This document shows, piece by piece, positions 1-8,634 of a stretch of DNA of 38,535 bases. Source of the DNA: Trueperaceae bacterium (GTDB taxonomy: Bacteria > Deinococcota > Deinococci > Deinococcales > Trueperaceae). The stretch's first letter is position 1. The number at the start of each line of letters is the position of its first letter. A program made the translations under genes and the position numbers. The notes under the pieces were generated by a model. That model had not been told where the DNA came from, searched no databases, and saw only the letters and a program-made list of their open reading frames with translations. The stretch spans positions 1 to 38,535 of the forward strand of contig PWQI01000070.1 of the NCBI GenBank assembly GCA_003556805.1. Direction: 5' to 3'.

Positions 1-605
1 CGCAGGGCGGCGATGATCGCCAGGCAGTACTCGGGCAGGTCGTCGGGACAGCGGCTCATGATCACGTTGCCGTCCACGACGGCGGCGGCGTCGGTGACCT
101 CGCCGCCGGCGTTGCGCAGGTCGTCGCGGATCATCTCGACACCTGCGACCTTGCGGCCGCGCACGATGTCGGTGCCTTGCGTCGCATCCGTCGAGATCAG
201 CAGTTGCGGGCCGTGGCAGATCGCGGTCACCCACTTCTCGGCGCGATGCATGGCGGCCACGAACTTCAGGGTGGGCTCGTCGACGCGCAGGAAGTCGGGC
301 GCGAAGCCACCGGGTACGACGAGCGCGTCGAAGTCGTCGGGATCGAGGTCGGTGGTCTCCACGTGGCGGTACCGTAGGCCCTCTGCCAGGGCGATGAACG
401 GCACCGTGGAGCCGAACCGGCCGGTGATCGGCTTGGTCGGGTGCAGTGTGCGGGCATGGAAGTGCGCGAAGGCATCCTTCGGCAGGGTGGCGACCGTGAT
501 CATGGCACCGGCTTCGCTGAGCCGGAGCACCGGGTAGAGCACCTCGATGTCTTCGAACTCGTGGGCAGTGACCATCACCACCCGTTTCCCGCTGATGACG
601 GGCAC
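1..605 (-). CDS. DJ-1/PfpI family protein (type 1 glutamine amidotransferase-like), 3' end cut by window edge
   Basis: The GTG start at 605 is preceded by a strong GGAGG-type ribosome site. About 201 codons are visible and no stop is reached. The protein has the flavodoxin-like DJ-1/PfpI pattern: an N-terminal beta strand (VVMVTAHEFED) with an acidic residue in the usual Glu position, a VVPGGF turn, and the nucleophile elbow AICHGPQLL, whose Cys-His pair is the family's catalytic site. Members are intracellular proteases, glyoxalase/deglycase-type enzymes or chaperones, and the exact activity cannot be read here. It is transcribed divergently from the leu operon. A small ORF (575-718) overlaps its start by 31 bases, so translation may be coupled. 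Family assignment is firm; substrate is unknown. Confidence 0.85.
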   Translation of the reverse strand, partial: MPVISGKRVVMVTAHEFEDIEVLYPVLRLSEAGAMITVATLPKDAFAHFHARTLHPTKPITGRFGSTVPFIALAEGLRYRHVETTDLDPDDFDALVVPGGFAPDFLRVDEPTLKFVAAMHRAEKWVTAICHGPQLLISTDATQGTDIVRGRKVAGVEMIRDDLRNAGGEVTDAAAVVDGNVIMSRCPDDLPEYCLAIIAAL

Positions 606-718
606 GGTGAATCCTCCTCTGGGTCGCGGTGGGGTGTGCGGCGATCGACGGTGTGCACCTCCAGGTCCGGGATCAAGGGCACCAGGCCGACGCCTCGTTG
701 CCTCGAATCCCACATCAT
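575..718 (-). CDS. possible small upstream ORF (47 aa) overlapping the DJ-1/PfpI start
   Basis: An ATG at 718 (the first of two consecutive Met codons) lies 7 bases after AGGAGT and about 20 bases downstream of the predicted transcription start. It would give a 47-residue peptide beginning MMWDSRQRG, Pro- and charge-rich, with no signal peptide or membrane segment. It ends at 575, inside the DJ-1/PfpI gene in another frame. Having a proper ribosome site and being the first ORF of the transcript argue for translation. Its role could be a coupling leader or a small protein. I recognise no family, and high GC makes chance ORFs common. Confidence 0.35.
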   Translation of the reverse strand: MMWDSRQRGVGLVPLIPDLEVHTVDRRTPHRDPEEDSPCPSSAGNGW

Positions 719-745
719 GGGAGTGACTCCTAAAGGTTTGCTTTC

Positions 746-774
746 ACGATAGTGCGAGGGGCCGCGGGCGTCAA
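746..774 (-). promoter_or_regulatory. promoter for the DJ-1/PfpI transcript
   Basis: On the minus strand, TTGACG (774-769) is followed after 17 bases by TATCGT (751-746). This is a good primary-sigma-type match. The predicted start near 739 gives a 5' leader of about 20 bases before the small ORF at 718. It is divergent from the leu promoter, with 37 bases between the two -35 boxes. Confidence 0.6.
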
Positions 775-811
775 GTCGCCCGCCAACGTGCAGCCGGCGT
801 GGTCCTCTCCG

Positions 812-840
812 TTGACCCATGGCCCCGGCACGCGTACACT
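812..840 (+). promoter_or_regulatory. promoter of the leader ORF and leuC operon
   Basis: TTGACC (812-817), a 17-base spacer and TACACT (835-840) form a strong primary-sigma-like promoter. The expected transcription start (about 847-848) coincides with the GTG codon at 848, so the first ORF would be leaderless. The leuC start is about 250 bases further on, leaving a long leader that could hold attenuation control. Confidence 0.65.
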
Positions 841-847
841 CCAGGAC

Positions 848-946
848 GTGAGCGCGACCGTCCACACCGTGCGACGCATGCGCCGCCGCTTGCGCGTGAT
901 CGCCGCGCGCCAGACCGTCGGCCTACGTGTCGGCCTGGCGCTCTAG
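848..946 (+). CDS. candidate leader peptide for the leucine operon (32 aa, leaderless)
   Basis: The ORF starts at GTG 848, seven bases after the -10 box, and ends with TAG at 944-946. It encodes 32 residues that are Arg-rich in the middle and end in VGLRVGLAL. Five of the last nine residues are Val or Leu, including a CTA codon, which is unusual in such GC-rich DNA. Amino-acid operons are often controlled by leader peptides rich in the end product, where ribosome stalling switches a downstream hairpin. Position (promoter, peptide, hairpins, leuC) fits that model. Translation and regulation are inferred, and the peptide has no Shine-Dalgarno because it would be leaderless. Confidence 0.45.
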   Translation: MSATVHTVRRMRRRLRVIAARQTVGLRVGLAL

Positions 947-986
947 CCGCGGCGGTCCCTGAGGCCGTCGCCTGCTCGCGCTACCA

Positions 987-1042
987 GGCCCCCGGACCCA
1001 TCGTCCCGGGGCCGCGTTCGTACCAAGACGGCCCCGGCCGTC
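987..1042 (+). other. leader hairpins between leader ORF and leuC (attenuator candidate)
   Basis: Hairpin one pairs 987-996 with 1004-1013 (nine of ten pairs, 7-base loop). Hairpin two is the inverted repeat 1027-1042 (GACGGC against GCCGTC). The CGGCCT copies inside the leader ORF (919-924, 931-936) can each pair with AGGCCG at 962-967, giving a possible alternative fold next to the Val/Leu codons. No real T-tract follows, so rho-independent termination is not obvious. Control could be by another mechanism or absent. Confidence 0.3.
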
Positions 1043-1095
1043 GCCGAGCCAGCCACTGCACACCCCCACGATCGACCACCGAAGGGAACCGTTTG

Positions 1096-2523
1096 ATGCC
1101 TCCCCGCACGCTCTTCGACAAGGTCTGGGACGCGCACACCGTGCGCACCCTCGAGAACGGCCAGACCCAACTCTTCATCGGCACCCACCTGATCCACGAG
1201 GTGACCAGTCCGCAGGCCTTCGGCATGCTCGACGACCTCGGCCTCGCGGTGCGCATGCCCGAGCGGACGTTCGCCACCGTCGATCACATCGTCCCCACCG
1301 ACGTGCGCGAGGAACCGTTCGCCGACGAGCTCGCCGACCAGATGATCAAAGCGCTCCGCGCCAACTGCGAGCGCCACGGCATCACCTACTTCGACCTCCA
1401 CTCGGGGCTGCAGGGGATCGTGCACATGGTCGGTCCCGAGCAGGGCATCACCCAGCCCGGCAGCACCATCGCCTGCGGCGATTCGCACACCAGCACCCAC
1501 GGCGCGTTCGGCGCCATCGCCTTCGGCATCGGCACCAGCCAGGTGCGCGACGTGCTCGCGACGCAGACCCTGGCGATGAGCCGACCGAAGGTGCGTCGGA
1601 TCGAGGTCAACGGCACGCTGCCGCCCGGCGTCTACGCCAAGGACGTCATCTTGCACATCATCCGCACCCTCGGCGTGAACGGCGGGATCGGCTACGCCTA
1701 CGAGTACGCCGGCGACGTGTTCGATCGCATGAGCATGGAGGAGCGGATGACGGTCTGCAACATGTCGATCGAGGGGGGCGCGCGCTGCGGTTACGTCAAC
1801 CCCGACCAGACCACCATCGACTACCTGGAGGGCCGCCCCTACGCCCCGCAGGGCGCCGAGTGGGAGGCCGCCGTGGAGCGCTGGCGCGCCCTCGCGAGCG
1901 ACGACGGCGCGCACTACGACGACGTCACCGTCATCGACGCCGCCGACATCGCCCCGACGGTCACGTGGGGCATCAACCCGGGCCAGGCGATCGCGATCGA
2001 CGAGGACGTCCCGCACCCCGACCGCGTGCGCCCCGAGGAGCGCGCAGGCGTGCTCGAGGCGCTCGCGCACATGAAGCTGCAGGGCGGCGCACCGATCCGC
2101 GGCACCAAGGTCGACGTGGCCTTCCTGGGGTCGTGCACGAACGCCCGCCTCTCGGACTTCCGCGAGGTCGCCGCCGTGCTGCGCGGCCGCCGCGTAGCGC
2201 CGGGGGTACAAGCGATCGCCGTGCCGGGCTCGACGCTCGTCAAGGAGGCGTGCGAGCGCGAGGGCATCGATCGCGTGCTGATCGACGCGGGCTTCGAGTG
2301 GCGCGCCGCCGGCTGCTCGATGTGCCTGGCGATGAACCCCGACAAGCTCGTCGGCGACCAGTTGTGCGCGAGCAGCAGCAACCGCAACTTCAAGGGCCGT
2401 CAGGGCTCCGCGACGGGCCGCACCGTGTTGATGAGCCCGGTGATGGTCGCCGCTGCGGCCGTCGCGGGCGTCGTCGCCGACGCCCGCGAGGTCTTCGGCA
2501 CGGCCGAGGCGGTGAGCGCCTGA
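1096..2523 (+). CDS. leuC: 3-isopropylmalate dehydratase large subunit
   Basis: LeuC forms, with LeuD, isopropylmalate isomerase, which interconverts 2- and 3-isopropylmalate through 2-isopropylmaleate in leucine synthesis. The 475-residue product from ATG 1096 ([14 protein letters not shown]) matches the usual family length. It carries the aconitase-superfamily features [13 protein letters not shown] and the three [4Fe-4S] ligands Cys347 (GSCTNAR), Cys407 and Cys410 (GCSMC). A longer in-frame extension upstream lacks family similarity and runs across the predicted leader, so the ATG preceded by GAAGGG is preferred. Its stop overlaps the leuD start (TGATG). Control may act through the leader ORF at 848-946. 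Confidence 0.97.
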   Translation: MPPRTLFDKVWDAHTVRTLENGQTQLFIGTHLIHEVTSPQAFGMLDDLGLAVRMPERTFATVDHIVPTDVREEPFADELADQMIKALRANCERHGITYFDLHSGLQGIVHMVGPEQGITQPGSTIACGDSHTSTHGAFGAIAFGIGTSQVRDVLATQTLAMSRPKVRRIEVNGTLPPGVYAKDVILHIIRTLGVNGGIGYAYEYAGDVFDRMSMEERMTVCNMSIEGGARCGYVNPDQTTIDYLEGRPYAPQGAEWEAAVERWRALASDDGAHYDDVTVIDAADIAPTVTWGINPGQAIAIDEDVPHPDRVRPEERAGVLEALAHMKLQGGAPIRGTKVDVAFLGSCTNARLSDFREVAAVLRGRRVAPGVQAIAVPGSTLVKEACEREGIDRVLIDAGFEWRAAGCSMCLAMNPDKLVGDQLCASSSNRNFKGRQGSATGRTVLMSPVMVAAAAVAGVVADAREVFGTAEAVSA

Positions 2524-3143
2524 TGGCCGCCATCGCGCCCGTCCGTACGGTCGTCGGCCGCGGTGTCGTCGTCCACGGCGACGACATCGACACCGACCGC
2601 ATCATCCCGGCCCGCTTCTTGCGCTGCGTCACCTTCGACGACCTGGCCGAGGGCCTGTTCGTCGACGTGCGCTTCGACGAGGACGGCCGACAGACAGGGC
2701 ACCCGCTCGACGCGCCCGAGCGCGCCGGCGCAACGGTGATGGTCTCGGGTCGCAACTTCGGCTGCGGCAGCTCGCGTGAGCACGCGCCCCAGGCGCTCGC
2801 CCGGGCGGGCTTCCGCGCCGTGATCGCGGGCAGCTTCGCCGAGATCTTCTTCGGCAACGCCACCACCCTCGGCATGGTCTGCCTCGCGCTCGGCGACGCC
2901 GACCTGGCGGCGGTGCAGGCCGCCGTCGACGCCGACGCCGCGGCCGAGCTCGTGATCGACGTCGACGAGGCGAGCGTCCGGGTCGCCGGCCACACGTACC
3001 GTGGCCACCTGCCCGACACCGCGCGCAGCGCGCTCGTCAAGGGCAGCTACGACCCGCTGGCCGAGCTGCTCGGCGCCGACGCTGCCATCGGCGCCGTGGC
3101 CGACGCGCTCCCCTACGTGCGCGCCGGTGGAGCGGCGCGATGA
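2523..3143 (+). CDS. leuD: 3-isopropylmalate dehydratase small subunit
   Basis: This is the swivel-domain partner of LeuC, 206 residues, typical length. The N-terminus has the hallmark [18 protein letters not shown] stretch, and the substrate loop [17 protein letters not shown] lies near residue 80. Its ATG shares bases with the leuC stop, and its own stop overlaps the leuB ATG (ATGA), so the three are translationally coupled. The large and small subunits are separate genes, as in bacterial LeuCD. Confidence 0.97.
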   Translation: MAAIAPVRTVVGRGVVVHGDDIDTDRIIPARFLRCVTFDDLAEGLFVDVRFDEDGRQTGHPLDAPERAGATVMVSGRNFGCGSSREHAPQALARAGFRAVIAGSFAEIFFGNATTLGMVCLALGDADLAAVQAAVDADAAAELVIDVDEASVRVAGHTYRGHLPDTARSALVKGSYDPLAELLGADAAIGAVADALPYVRAGGAAR

Positions 3144-4249
3144 GGGCCGTGACGACGCACCGCATCGCCGTCCTGCCGGGCGACTTCATCGGCCCCGAGG
3201 TCATCGACGCCACCGTGGCGACGCTCGAGGCGCTCGCGTCGCGGGCCGGCATGGTGCTCGAACTCACGCCCCTCCCCTTCGGCGGCGGCGCGTACGACGC
3301 GCACGGCCACCCGCTGCCGGAAGCCACCAAGGCCGCCTGCTCCGCCAGCGACGCCGTGTTGATGGGCTCGGTCGGCGGCCCGGTGGGCGACCACCCCTGG
3401 AACCGCCTGCCCCGCGAGCTGCGCATCGAGAGCGGCATCCTCGGCCTGCGCAAGCACCTGGGCGTGTTCGCGAACCTGCGGCCCGTGACCGTCTTCCCCG
3501 GCCTCGAGCACCTGTCGCCGCTCAAGGCCGAGGTCGCCAGCGGCACCGACATGCTGATCGTGCGTGAGCTGACCGGCGGGATCTACTTCGGCAAGCCGTC
3601 GCAGAACACGCCCGAGCGCGGCGTCTCGACCGACGTCTACGAGCGCTTCGAGGTCGAGCGCATCGCGCGCGTCGCGTTCGAGGCCGCCAGACAGCGCGAC
3701 GGCCGCGTGACCAGCGTCGACAAGGCCAACGTCCTCGACGTTTCGCAGTTCTGGCGCGACGTGGTGATCAAAGTGCACGAGGACGAGTACCCGGACGTCG
3801 CGCTCGACCACCTCTACGTCGACAACGCCGCCATGCAGATCGTGCGCCACCCCGCGAGCTTCGACGTGGTCGTGACCGCGAACCTCTTCGGCGACATCCT
3901 CTCCGACCTCGCGGCCGTCATCCCCGGTTCGCTCGGGCTGCTGCCGTCCGCGAGCCTCGGCGGCGACGTCGGGCTCTTCGAGCCCATCCACGGCAGCGCG
4001 CCGGACATCGCCGGCCAGGGGATCGCGAACCCCGTCGGCACCATGCTCTCCGCCGCCCTGATGCTGCGGCACGGCCTCGGCGAGGGCGCCGCGGCCGACG
4101 CCCTCGAGGCGGCCGTGCGCACCGCCCTGGCGGACGACCCGACCCGCGACCTCGGTGGCAGCCGCGCGACCGCGGCCTTCACGGACGCCGTGATCACAGC
4201 GCTGCCGCGCGAGATCGCAGCCCCGGCGGCCCCGGCCGCCCCGGCCTGA
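3140..4249 (+). CDS. leuB: 3-isopropylmalate dehydrogenase
   Basis: LeuB oxidises and decarboxylates 3-isopropylmalate to 2-oxoisocaproate with NAD+, the third leucine-specific step. The 369-residue protein shows the family landmarks: LPGDFIGPEV at the N-terminus, RELTGGIYFGKP, the VDKANVLD motif, the metal-binding DHLYVDNAAMQ and NLFGDILSD segments, and the nucleotide-binding EPIHGSAPDIAGQGIANP. One oddity is Phe in place of the usual second Gly in the PGDGIGPE motif. The C-terminus ends in a short Ala/Pro tail. Its start overlaps leuD, and the next gene begins 8 bases after its stop. Confidence 0.96.
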   Translation: MRAVTTHRIAVLPGDFIGPEVIDATVATLEALASRAGMVLELTPLPFGGGAYDAHGHPLPEATKAACSASDAVLMGSVGGPVGDHPWNRLPRELRIESGILGLRKHLGVFANLRPVTVFPGLEHLSPLKAEVASGTDMLIVRELTGGIYFGKPSQNTPERGVSTDVYERFEVERIARVAFEAARQRDGRVTSVDKANVLDVSQFWRDVVIKVHEDEYPDVALDHLYVDNAAMQIVRHPASFDVVVTANLFGDILSDLAAVIPGSLGLLPSASLGGDVGLFEPIHGSAPDIAGQGIANPVGTMLSAALMLRHGLGEGAAADALEAAVRTALADDPTRDLGGSRATAAFTDAVITALPREIAAPAAPAAPA

Positions 4250-4257
4250 GCCGCGCG

Positions 4258-5445
4258 GTGGCCGCCGCCCTCGACCCCCGCGCCGCCAGCCGCGTGACCG
4301 ACTTCGAGGAGACGGTCTTCGCGACGTACTCGCGGCTCGCGCTCGAGACCGGGGCCGTGAACCTCGGTCAGGGCTTCCCCGACGACCCGCCGGACCCACT
4401 GGTGCAGCGGGCGCTCGCGGCGGCGGTGGCGGGGCCACAGCAGTACGCGCCGCTGCCAGGCGTGCCGGCGCTGAACGAGGCGCTGGCGACGGCCATCGGG
4501 GCGCGCTTGGGTCGCTCGCTCGATCCGGTGCGCGAGGTGCAGGTCACCGTCGGCGCGACCGAGGGGCTGTTCGCCACCATGCAGGCGCTCGTCGACCCCG
4601 GCGACGAGGTCGTGCTCCTGGCGCCCTGGTACGACGCCTACCCCGCCATGGTCACGATGGCCGGCGGCCGCGTGGTCGGCGTCGCCATGCGCGAGGACGC
4701 GGGTGCCTGGCGGCTCGACCGCGCGGCGCTCGCTGCCGCCGTCACGCCGCGCACCAAGGCGATCGTGATCACCACGCCCCACAACCCCACCGGCGCCGTC
4801 ATGGACGAGGCCGACCTCGACGCCGTGATCGCCGTCGCAGCGAGCGTCGACGCCGTGGTGGTGAGTGACGAGGTGTACGAGCACCTGTCGTTCGTCCCGT
4901 TCACCCCCGCCGCCTCGCGCCCCGGAGCGTGGGAGCGGACGCTCACGGTCTCGTCGGTCGGCAAGTCGTACGCGGTCACGGGCTGGAAGGTCGGCTGGGT
5001 GACCGGCCCGACGGAGCTGATCGCGGCCGTGCGCGCCGCCCACCAATGGATCCCCTTCGCGGTGGCGACGCCGCTGCAGCACGCCGTGGCGAGCATCCTG
5101 AGAGGCGACCTGCTCAGCGGCGGCGCGCGTCTCGAGGAGCAGCGCGCTCGCTACCGCTCGCGCCGCGATGCGCTCCACGAGGGCCTCACCGCGGCCGGCT
5201 TCGCGGTGAGCCGCGCCGACGGCGGCTACTTCCTGGTCGCCGACGCGCGCGCGCTCGTCGATGACGACGCCGACGCGCTCGCGCTGCGGCTGCCGCGCGA
5301 GGCGGGCGTGGTCGCGATCCCCATGACGCCGTTCACCGACGCCTCCACCCGCCACGTCGCCGAGGGCCGTCTGCGCTTCGCCTTCTGCAAGGGTGAGGAC
5401 GCGATCGACGAGGCCTGCCGTCGCTTGCGCGCCTGGCGCGGGTAG
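4258..5445 (+). CDS. PLP-dependent class I/II aminotransferase (kynurenine/methionine aminotransferase-like)
   Basis: A fold-type I aminotransferase of 395 residues from GTG 4258, which lies 8 bases after leuB. Visible motifs are [10 protein letters not shown] at the N-terminus, [15 protein letters not shown], the TTPHNPTG turn, [10 protein letters not shown] (PLP-pyridine Asp), and [16 protein letters not shown] with the Schiff-base Lys236. The SxGKxxxxTGWKxGW form resembles the kynurenine/glutamine/methionine aminotransferase branch rather than IlvE (fold type IV). Lying inside the leu operon, it might transaminate 2-oxoisocaproate or a related 2-oxo acid, but that is inference from context. 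Its TAG stop is part of a TAGACT box that could serve ilvD. Confidence 0.85.
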   Translation: MAAALDPRAASRVTDFEETVFATYSRLALETGAVNLGQGFPDDPPDPLVQRALAAAVAGPQQYAPLPGVPALNEALATAIGARLGRSLDPVREVQVTVGATEGLFATMQALVDPGDEVVLLAPWYDAYPAMVTMAGGRVVGVAMREDAGAWRLDRAALAAAVTPRTKAIVITTPHNPTGAVMDEADLDAVIAVAASVDAVVVSDEVYEHLSFVPFTPAASRPGAWERTLTVSSVGKSYAVTGWKVGWVTGPTELIAAVRAAHQWIPFAVATPLQHAVASILRGDLLSGGARLEEQRARYRSRRDALHEGLTAAGFAVSRADGGYFLVADARALVDDDADALALRLPREAGVVAIPMTPFTDASTRHVAEGRLRFAFCKGEDAIDEACRRLRAWRG

Positions 5446-5448
5446 ACT
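5443..5448 (+). promoter_or_regulatory. possible -10 box before ilvD
   Basis: TAGACT overlaps the stop codon of the aminotransferase, about 75 bases before ilvD. No convincing -35 is seen at 16-18 bases, so it may be an extra internal promoter or chance. The 5449-5522 leader is very GC-rich and contains the palindrome GCGGCGCGCCGC. Confidence 0.25.
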
Positions 5449-5522
5449 CGGACGACCAGGACCGGCCCGGTGCCCCGCGGCGCGCCGCGCCCGCGAGACC
5501 ACCGCCGCGTTGGAGTGACCCC

Positions 5523-7214
5523 ATGAGCGACCCCGCCACGCCACCCCTCAACCGTCGCAGCCGCGTCGTCACGCAGGGCGACCAGCGCGCCCCGAACCGC
5601 GCCATGCTGCGCGCCGTCGGCTTCGGCGACGACGACTTCGTCAAGCCCATCGTGGGCGTCGCCGACGGGCACAGCACGATCACGCCCTGCAACAGCGGGC
5701 TGGGCACGCTGTCGGATGCGGCCGAGGAGGCGATCCGCGAGGCCGGCGGGATGCCGCAGCGCTTCGGCACCATCACGATCAGCGACGGCATCTCGATGGG
5801 CACCGAAGGGATGAAGTGCTCGCTGGTGTCGCGCGAGGTGATCGCCGACAGCATCGAGACGGTCTGCCGCGGCCAGAGCATGGACGGCGTGCTGGCCGTG
5901 GGCGGGTGCGACAAGAACATGCCCGGCGCGCTCATCGCCGTCGCCCGGCTCGACATCCCCAGCGTGTTCGTGTACGGCGGCACCATCAAGCCCGGCAAAC
6001 TCGACGGCGAGGACCTCACGATCGTCAGCGTCTTCGAGGCGGTGGGCCAGTACGCCGCCGGACGGATCCCGCTCGAGACGTTCCGCGCGGTCGAGCAGCA
6101 CGCCTGCCCCGGCTCCGGCTCGTGCGGCGGCATGTACACCGCCAACACCATGTCGTCGGCCATCGAGGCGCTCGGCCTGTCGCTGCCCGGTTCGTCGACC
6201 ATGGCCGCGGAGGACGCCGAGAAGCGCGACTCGTCGGCCGCCTCGGGCGCGGCGCTGCTGCGCTGCATCGAGAGCGACCTGCGCCCGTCGGCGATCCTCA
6301 CGCGCGAGGCGTTCGAGAACGCCATCACGACCGTGATGGCGCTGGGCGGCTCCACCAACGCGGTGCTGCACCTGCTCGCGATCGCGCAGGCGGCCGGCGT
6401 GCCGCTGTCGATCGACGACTTCGAGACGATCCGCCGCAAGACCCCGGTCCTGTGCGACCTCAAACCGTCTGGCCGCTACGTTGCGACCGACCTGCACGAC
6501 GTGGGCGGCGTGCCGCTGGTGATGCGGATGCTGCTCGACCACGGGTTGCTGCACGGCGACTGCATGACCGTCACGGGCCGCACCATGGCCGAGAACCTGG
6601 CCGACGTCGACGGCACGCCGCCGGAGCTGCAGAGCGTGGTGCGCCCGTTCGACGCGCCGGTCTACGCACAGGGCCACCTTGCGGTGTTGCGCGGCAACCT
6701 CGCTCCCGAGGGGGGCGTGGCGAAGATCTCGGGCCTGAAGCAGACCAACATCACCGGGCCGGCGCGCTTGTTCGAGTCCGAAGAGGACGCCATGGCGGCC
6801 ATCCTGGCCGACCAGATCAGGCCGGGCGACGTGGTGGTGATCCGCTACGAGGGGCCCAAGGGCGGCCCCGGCATGCGCGAGATGCTGTCGCCCACCAGCG
6901 CCATCATCGGCCGCGGCCTGGCCGACTCCGTCGCCCTGATCACCGACGGCCGCTTCTCGGGCGGCACGTACGGGCTGGTCGTGGGCCACGTGGCCCCCGA
7001 GGCCGCTGTCGGCGGGCCGATCGCTCTGCTGCACGAAGGCGACGTCATCACCATCGACGCGGGGCGCAACCTGATCGAGGTGGCGCTCTCCGACGCCGAG
7101 CTCGACGAGCGGCGCGCCGCCTGGCGGCCGCCAGCGCCGCGCTACACCAGCGGCGTCTTGTGGAAGTACGCGAAGCTGGTGGGCTCGGCCTCCGAGGGCG
7201 CGGTGACCGGCTGA
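5523..7214 (+). CDS. ilvD: dihydroxy-acid dehydratase
   Basis: IlvD dehydrates 2,3-dihydroxy-3-methylbutanoate and the isoleucine-pathway homologue to the 2-oxo acids, the step before transamination in Val/Ile/Leu synthesis. The 563-residue protein is full length. It carries the three cysteine motifs of the IlvD/Edd family: Cys56 (TPCNSGL), Cys129 (GGCDKNMPG) and Cys201 ([15 protein letters not shown]), expected to bind an Fe-S cluster. The C-terminal signature [18 protein letters not shown] is also present. The ATG is preceded by TTGGAG at good spacing. It follows the leu genes on the same strand and probably belongs to the same branched-chain unit, possibly with an additional promoter. Confidence 0.97.
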   Translation: MSDPATPPLNRRSRVVTQGDQRAPNRAMLRAVGFGDDDFVKPIVGVADGHSTITPCNSGLGTLSDAAEEAIREAGGMPQRFGTITISDGISMGTEGMKCSLVSREVIADSIETVCRGQSMDGVLAVGGCDKNMPGALIAVARLDIPSVFVYGGTIKPGKLDGEDLTIVSVFEAVGQYAAGRIPLETFRAVEQHACPGSGSCGGMYTANTMSSAIEALGLSLPGSSTMAAEDAEKRDSSAASGAALLRCIESDLRPSAILTREAFENAITTVMALGGSTNAVLHLLAIAQAAGVPLSIDDFETIRRKTPVLCDLKPSGRYVATDLHDVGGVPLVMRMLLDHGLLHGDCMTVTGRTMAENLADVDGTPPELQSVVRPFDAPVYAQGHLAVLRGNLAPEGGVAKISGLKQTNITGPARLFESEEDAMAAILADQIRPGDVVVIRYEGPKGGPGMREMLSPTSAIIGRGLADSVALITDGRFSGGTYGLVVGHVAPEAAVGGPIALLHEGDVITIDAGRNLIEVALSDAELDERRAAWRPPAPRYTSGVLWKYAKLVGSASEGAVTG

Positions 7215-7269
7215 TGACGCGACACGCACCGACTCGAGCGCCCGGGCTCAGCCCGCCGCCGCTGCGCCG

Positions 7270-8613
7270 ATGAACGCCTCCGCCACCGGAACCGTACCCG
7301 TGGCGAGCGTCTCGGACACGCTCGCCCTCATCGGCGACGTCATCGTGCCGACCCTCGCGAAGGGTCCCATCATCCGACGTCGCCGGGTCGTCGGCATCGC
7401 CGAGCGTCACGACCTCGTCGGACGGGCCGTGCGGCGCATGCAACGGCTCCATGAGCGCTACGGCGACGGCCCGTTGCTCATGCGGATCCCCGCGCGCAAG
7501 CAGGCGGTGCTCCTGGCGGCCGCCGACGTCCGGCGCGTGTTGGACGAATCACCCGAACCCTTCGCTGCCGACACCAGCGAGAAGCGCGCCGCCCTGTCGC
7601 ACTTCAACCCGGACACGGTGTTGATCTCACGCGGCGAGGATCGAACCGACCGCCGCCGCTTCAACGAGGCGGTGCTCGACACGGGCTGCCCCATGCACCG
7701 GCTCGCGGAGCGCTTCCGCACCGTCGTCGAGGAGGAGGCCGGCGCCGTGCTCGCGCGCGCCCGCCGCGGCAACACGCTCGACTGGGAGGTGTTCGGCGAC
7801 GCCTGGTTCTGCGTGGTCCGCCGCGTCGTGCTCGGCGACGCCGCGCGCGACGACCGGGCCTTCACCCGACTCCACGAGCGCCTACGCGCGTACGCCAACC
7901 TGGCGTTCATGCAGCCGATCCGCCACGAGCTCCGCGATCGCTTCCTGGGGCGCCTGAACCAGTACCTCGACGACCCAGAGCCCGAGAGCCTCGCCGCGAT
8001 CATGGCGCGCACCCCGACCACGCCGCGGACCGCACCCGACCACCAACCGCCGCACTGGATGTTCGCCGCGGACCCGGCGGGCATGACCACGTTCCGGACC
8101 CTCGCGCTGCTCGCGTCGCATCCCGAGCACGAGGAGCGGGCCCGCGCGGAGGCCGCTGGCGGCGACCCGACGCTGCCCTTCCTGCGCCGCTGTGTGCTGG
8201 AGTCCCTCCGCCTGTGGCCGACCACCCCCATGGTGCTGCGGCAGTCTCGCTCCGACACGCAGTGGGACACGGGCGTGCTGCCGGCCGATACGGGCATCCT
8301 CATCTACGCACCGTTCTTCCATCGCGACGACCGCCATCTCCCCTTCGCGCATCGCTTCGCTCCCGAGGTGTGGGAGGCCGGCGGAGCCGCCGAGGTGTGG
8401 CCGTTCGTCCCGTTCAGCGCGGGCCCCGTGCGCTGCCCGGGTGAGGACCTCGTGCTGCTGCTCACGAGCAGCATGTTGGCCGCGCTGCTCCGCGGCGGAC
8501 GCTACCGCGAACAGCAGCCGACGAAGCTCGCAGCCTCGACGCAGATGCCGAGCACCCTCGACAACTACACGCTGCGCTTCTCCGTCGACACGCCATCGCG
8601 CTCCACCGCCTGA
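7270..8613 (+). CDS. cytochrome P450 family protein with non-canonical motifs
   Basis: This 447-residue protein has the P450 core: the K-helix ExxR at Glu311-Arg314 (ESLRLWP) and the heme loop FSAGPVRCPG with Cys389 as the predicted thiolate ligand. Two positions are unusual. The I-helix reads PAGMTTF (269-275), so the acidic residue of the AGx(D/E)TT oxygen-activation motif is Thr273. The heme loop has Val where Arg/His is normal two residues before Cys. Loss of the acid can accompany peroxygenase-type use of H2O2, as in the CYP152 family, but the CYP152 Arg-Pro pair is not present. No ferredoxin or reductase gene lies nearby. No clear ribosome site precedes ATG 7270. Substrate is unknown. 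Confidence 0.85.
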   Translation: MNASATGTVPVASVSDTLALIGDVIVPTLAKGPIIRRRRVVGIAERHDLVGRAVRRMQRLHERYGDGPLLMRIPARKQAVLLAAADVRRVLDESPEPFAADTSEKRAALSHFNPDTVLISRGEDRTDRRRFNEAVLDTGCPMHRLAERFRTVVEEEAGAVLARARRGNTLDWEVFGDAWFCVVRRVVLGDAARDDRAFTRLHERLRAYANLAFMQPIRHELRDRFLGRLNQYLDDPEPESLAAIMARTPTTPRTAPDHQPPHWMFAADPAGMTTFRTLALLASHPEHEERARAEAAGGDPTLPFLRRCVLESLRLWPTTPMVLRQSRSDTQWDTGVLPADTGILIYAPFFHRDDRHLPFAHRFAPEVWEAGGAAEVWPFVPFSAGPVRCPGEDLVLLLTSSMLAALLRGGRYREQQPTKLAASTQMPSTLDNYTLRFSVDTPSRSTA

Positions 8614-8634
8614 CACTGAGACGCGAGGGACATC

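Noticed and set aside
606-847. T-box or other known riboswitch before leuC
   Set aside because: No T-box consensus or long conserved riboswitch core could be recognised; only simple hairpins follow the leader ORF.
799-1095. In-frame extension of leuC upstream of 1096
   Set aside because: It has no homology to LeuC, runs through the promoter region and leader hairpins, and is Arg/Pro-rich shadow sequence of GC-rich DNA.
943-2211. Long minus-strand ORF opposite leuC
   Set aside because: Low-complexity Arg/Ala/Val translation typical of the antisense of a high-GC gene; no motifs or ribosome site.
5482-5526. Short uORF before ilvD ending in the ilvD ATG ([18 protein letters not shown])
   Set aside because: No branched-chain bias and only a weak AGGA upstream; likely chance, though it overlaps the start.
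5226-7229. Very long minus-strand ORF opposite ilvD
   Set aside because: Antisense shadow; ilvD on the plus strand has complete catalytic motifs and normal length.
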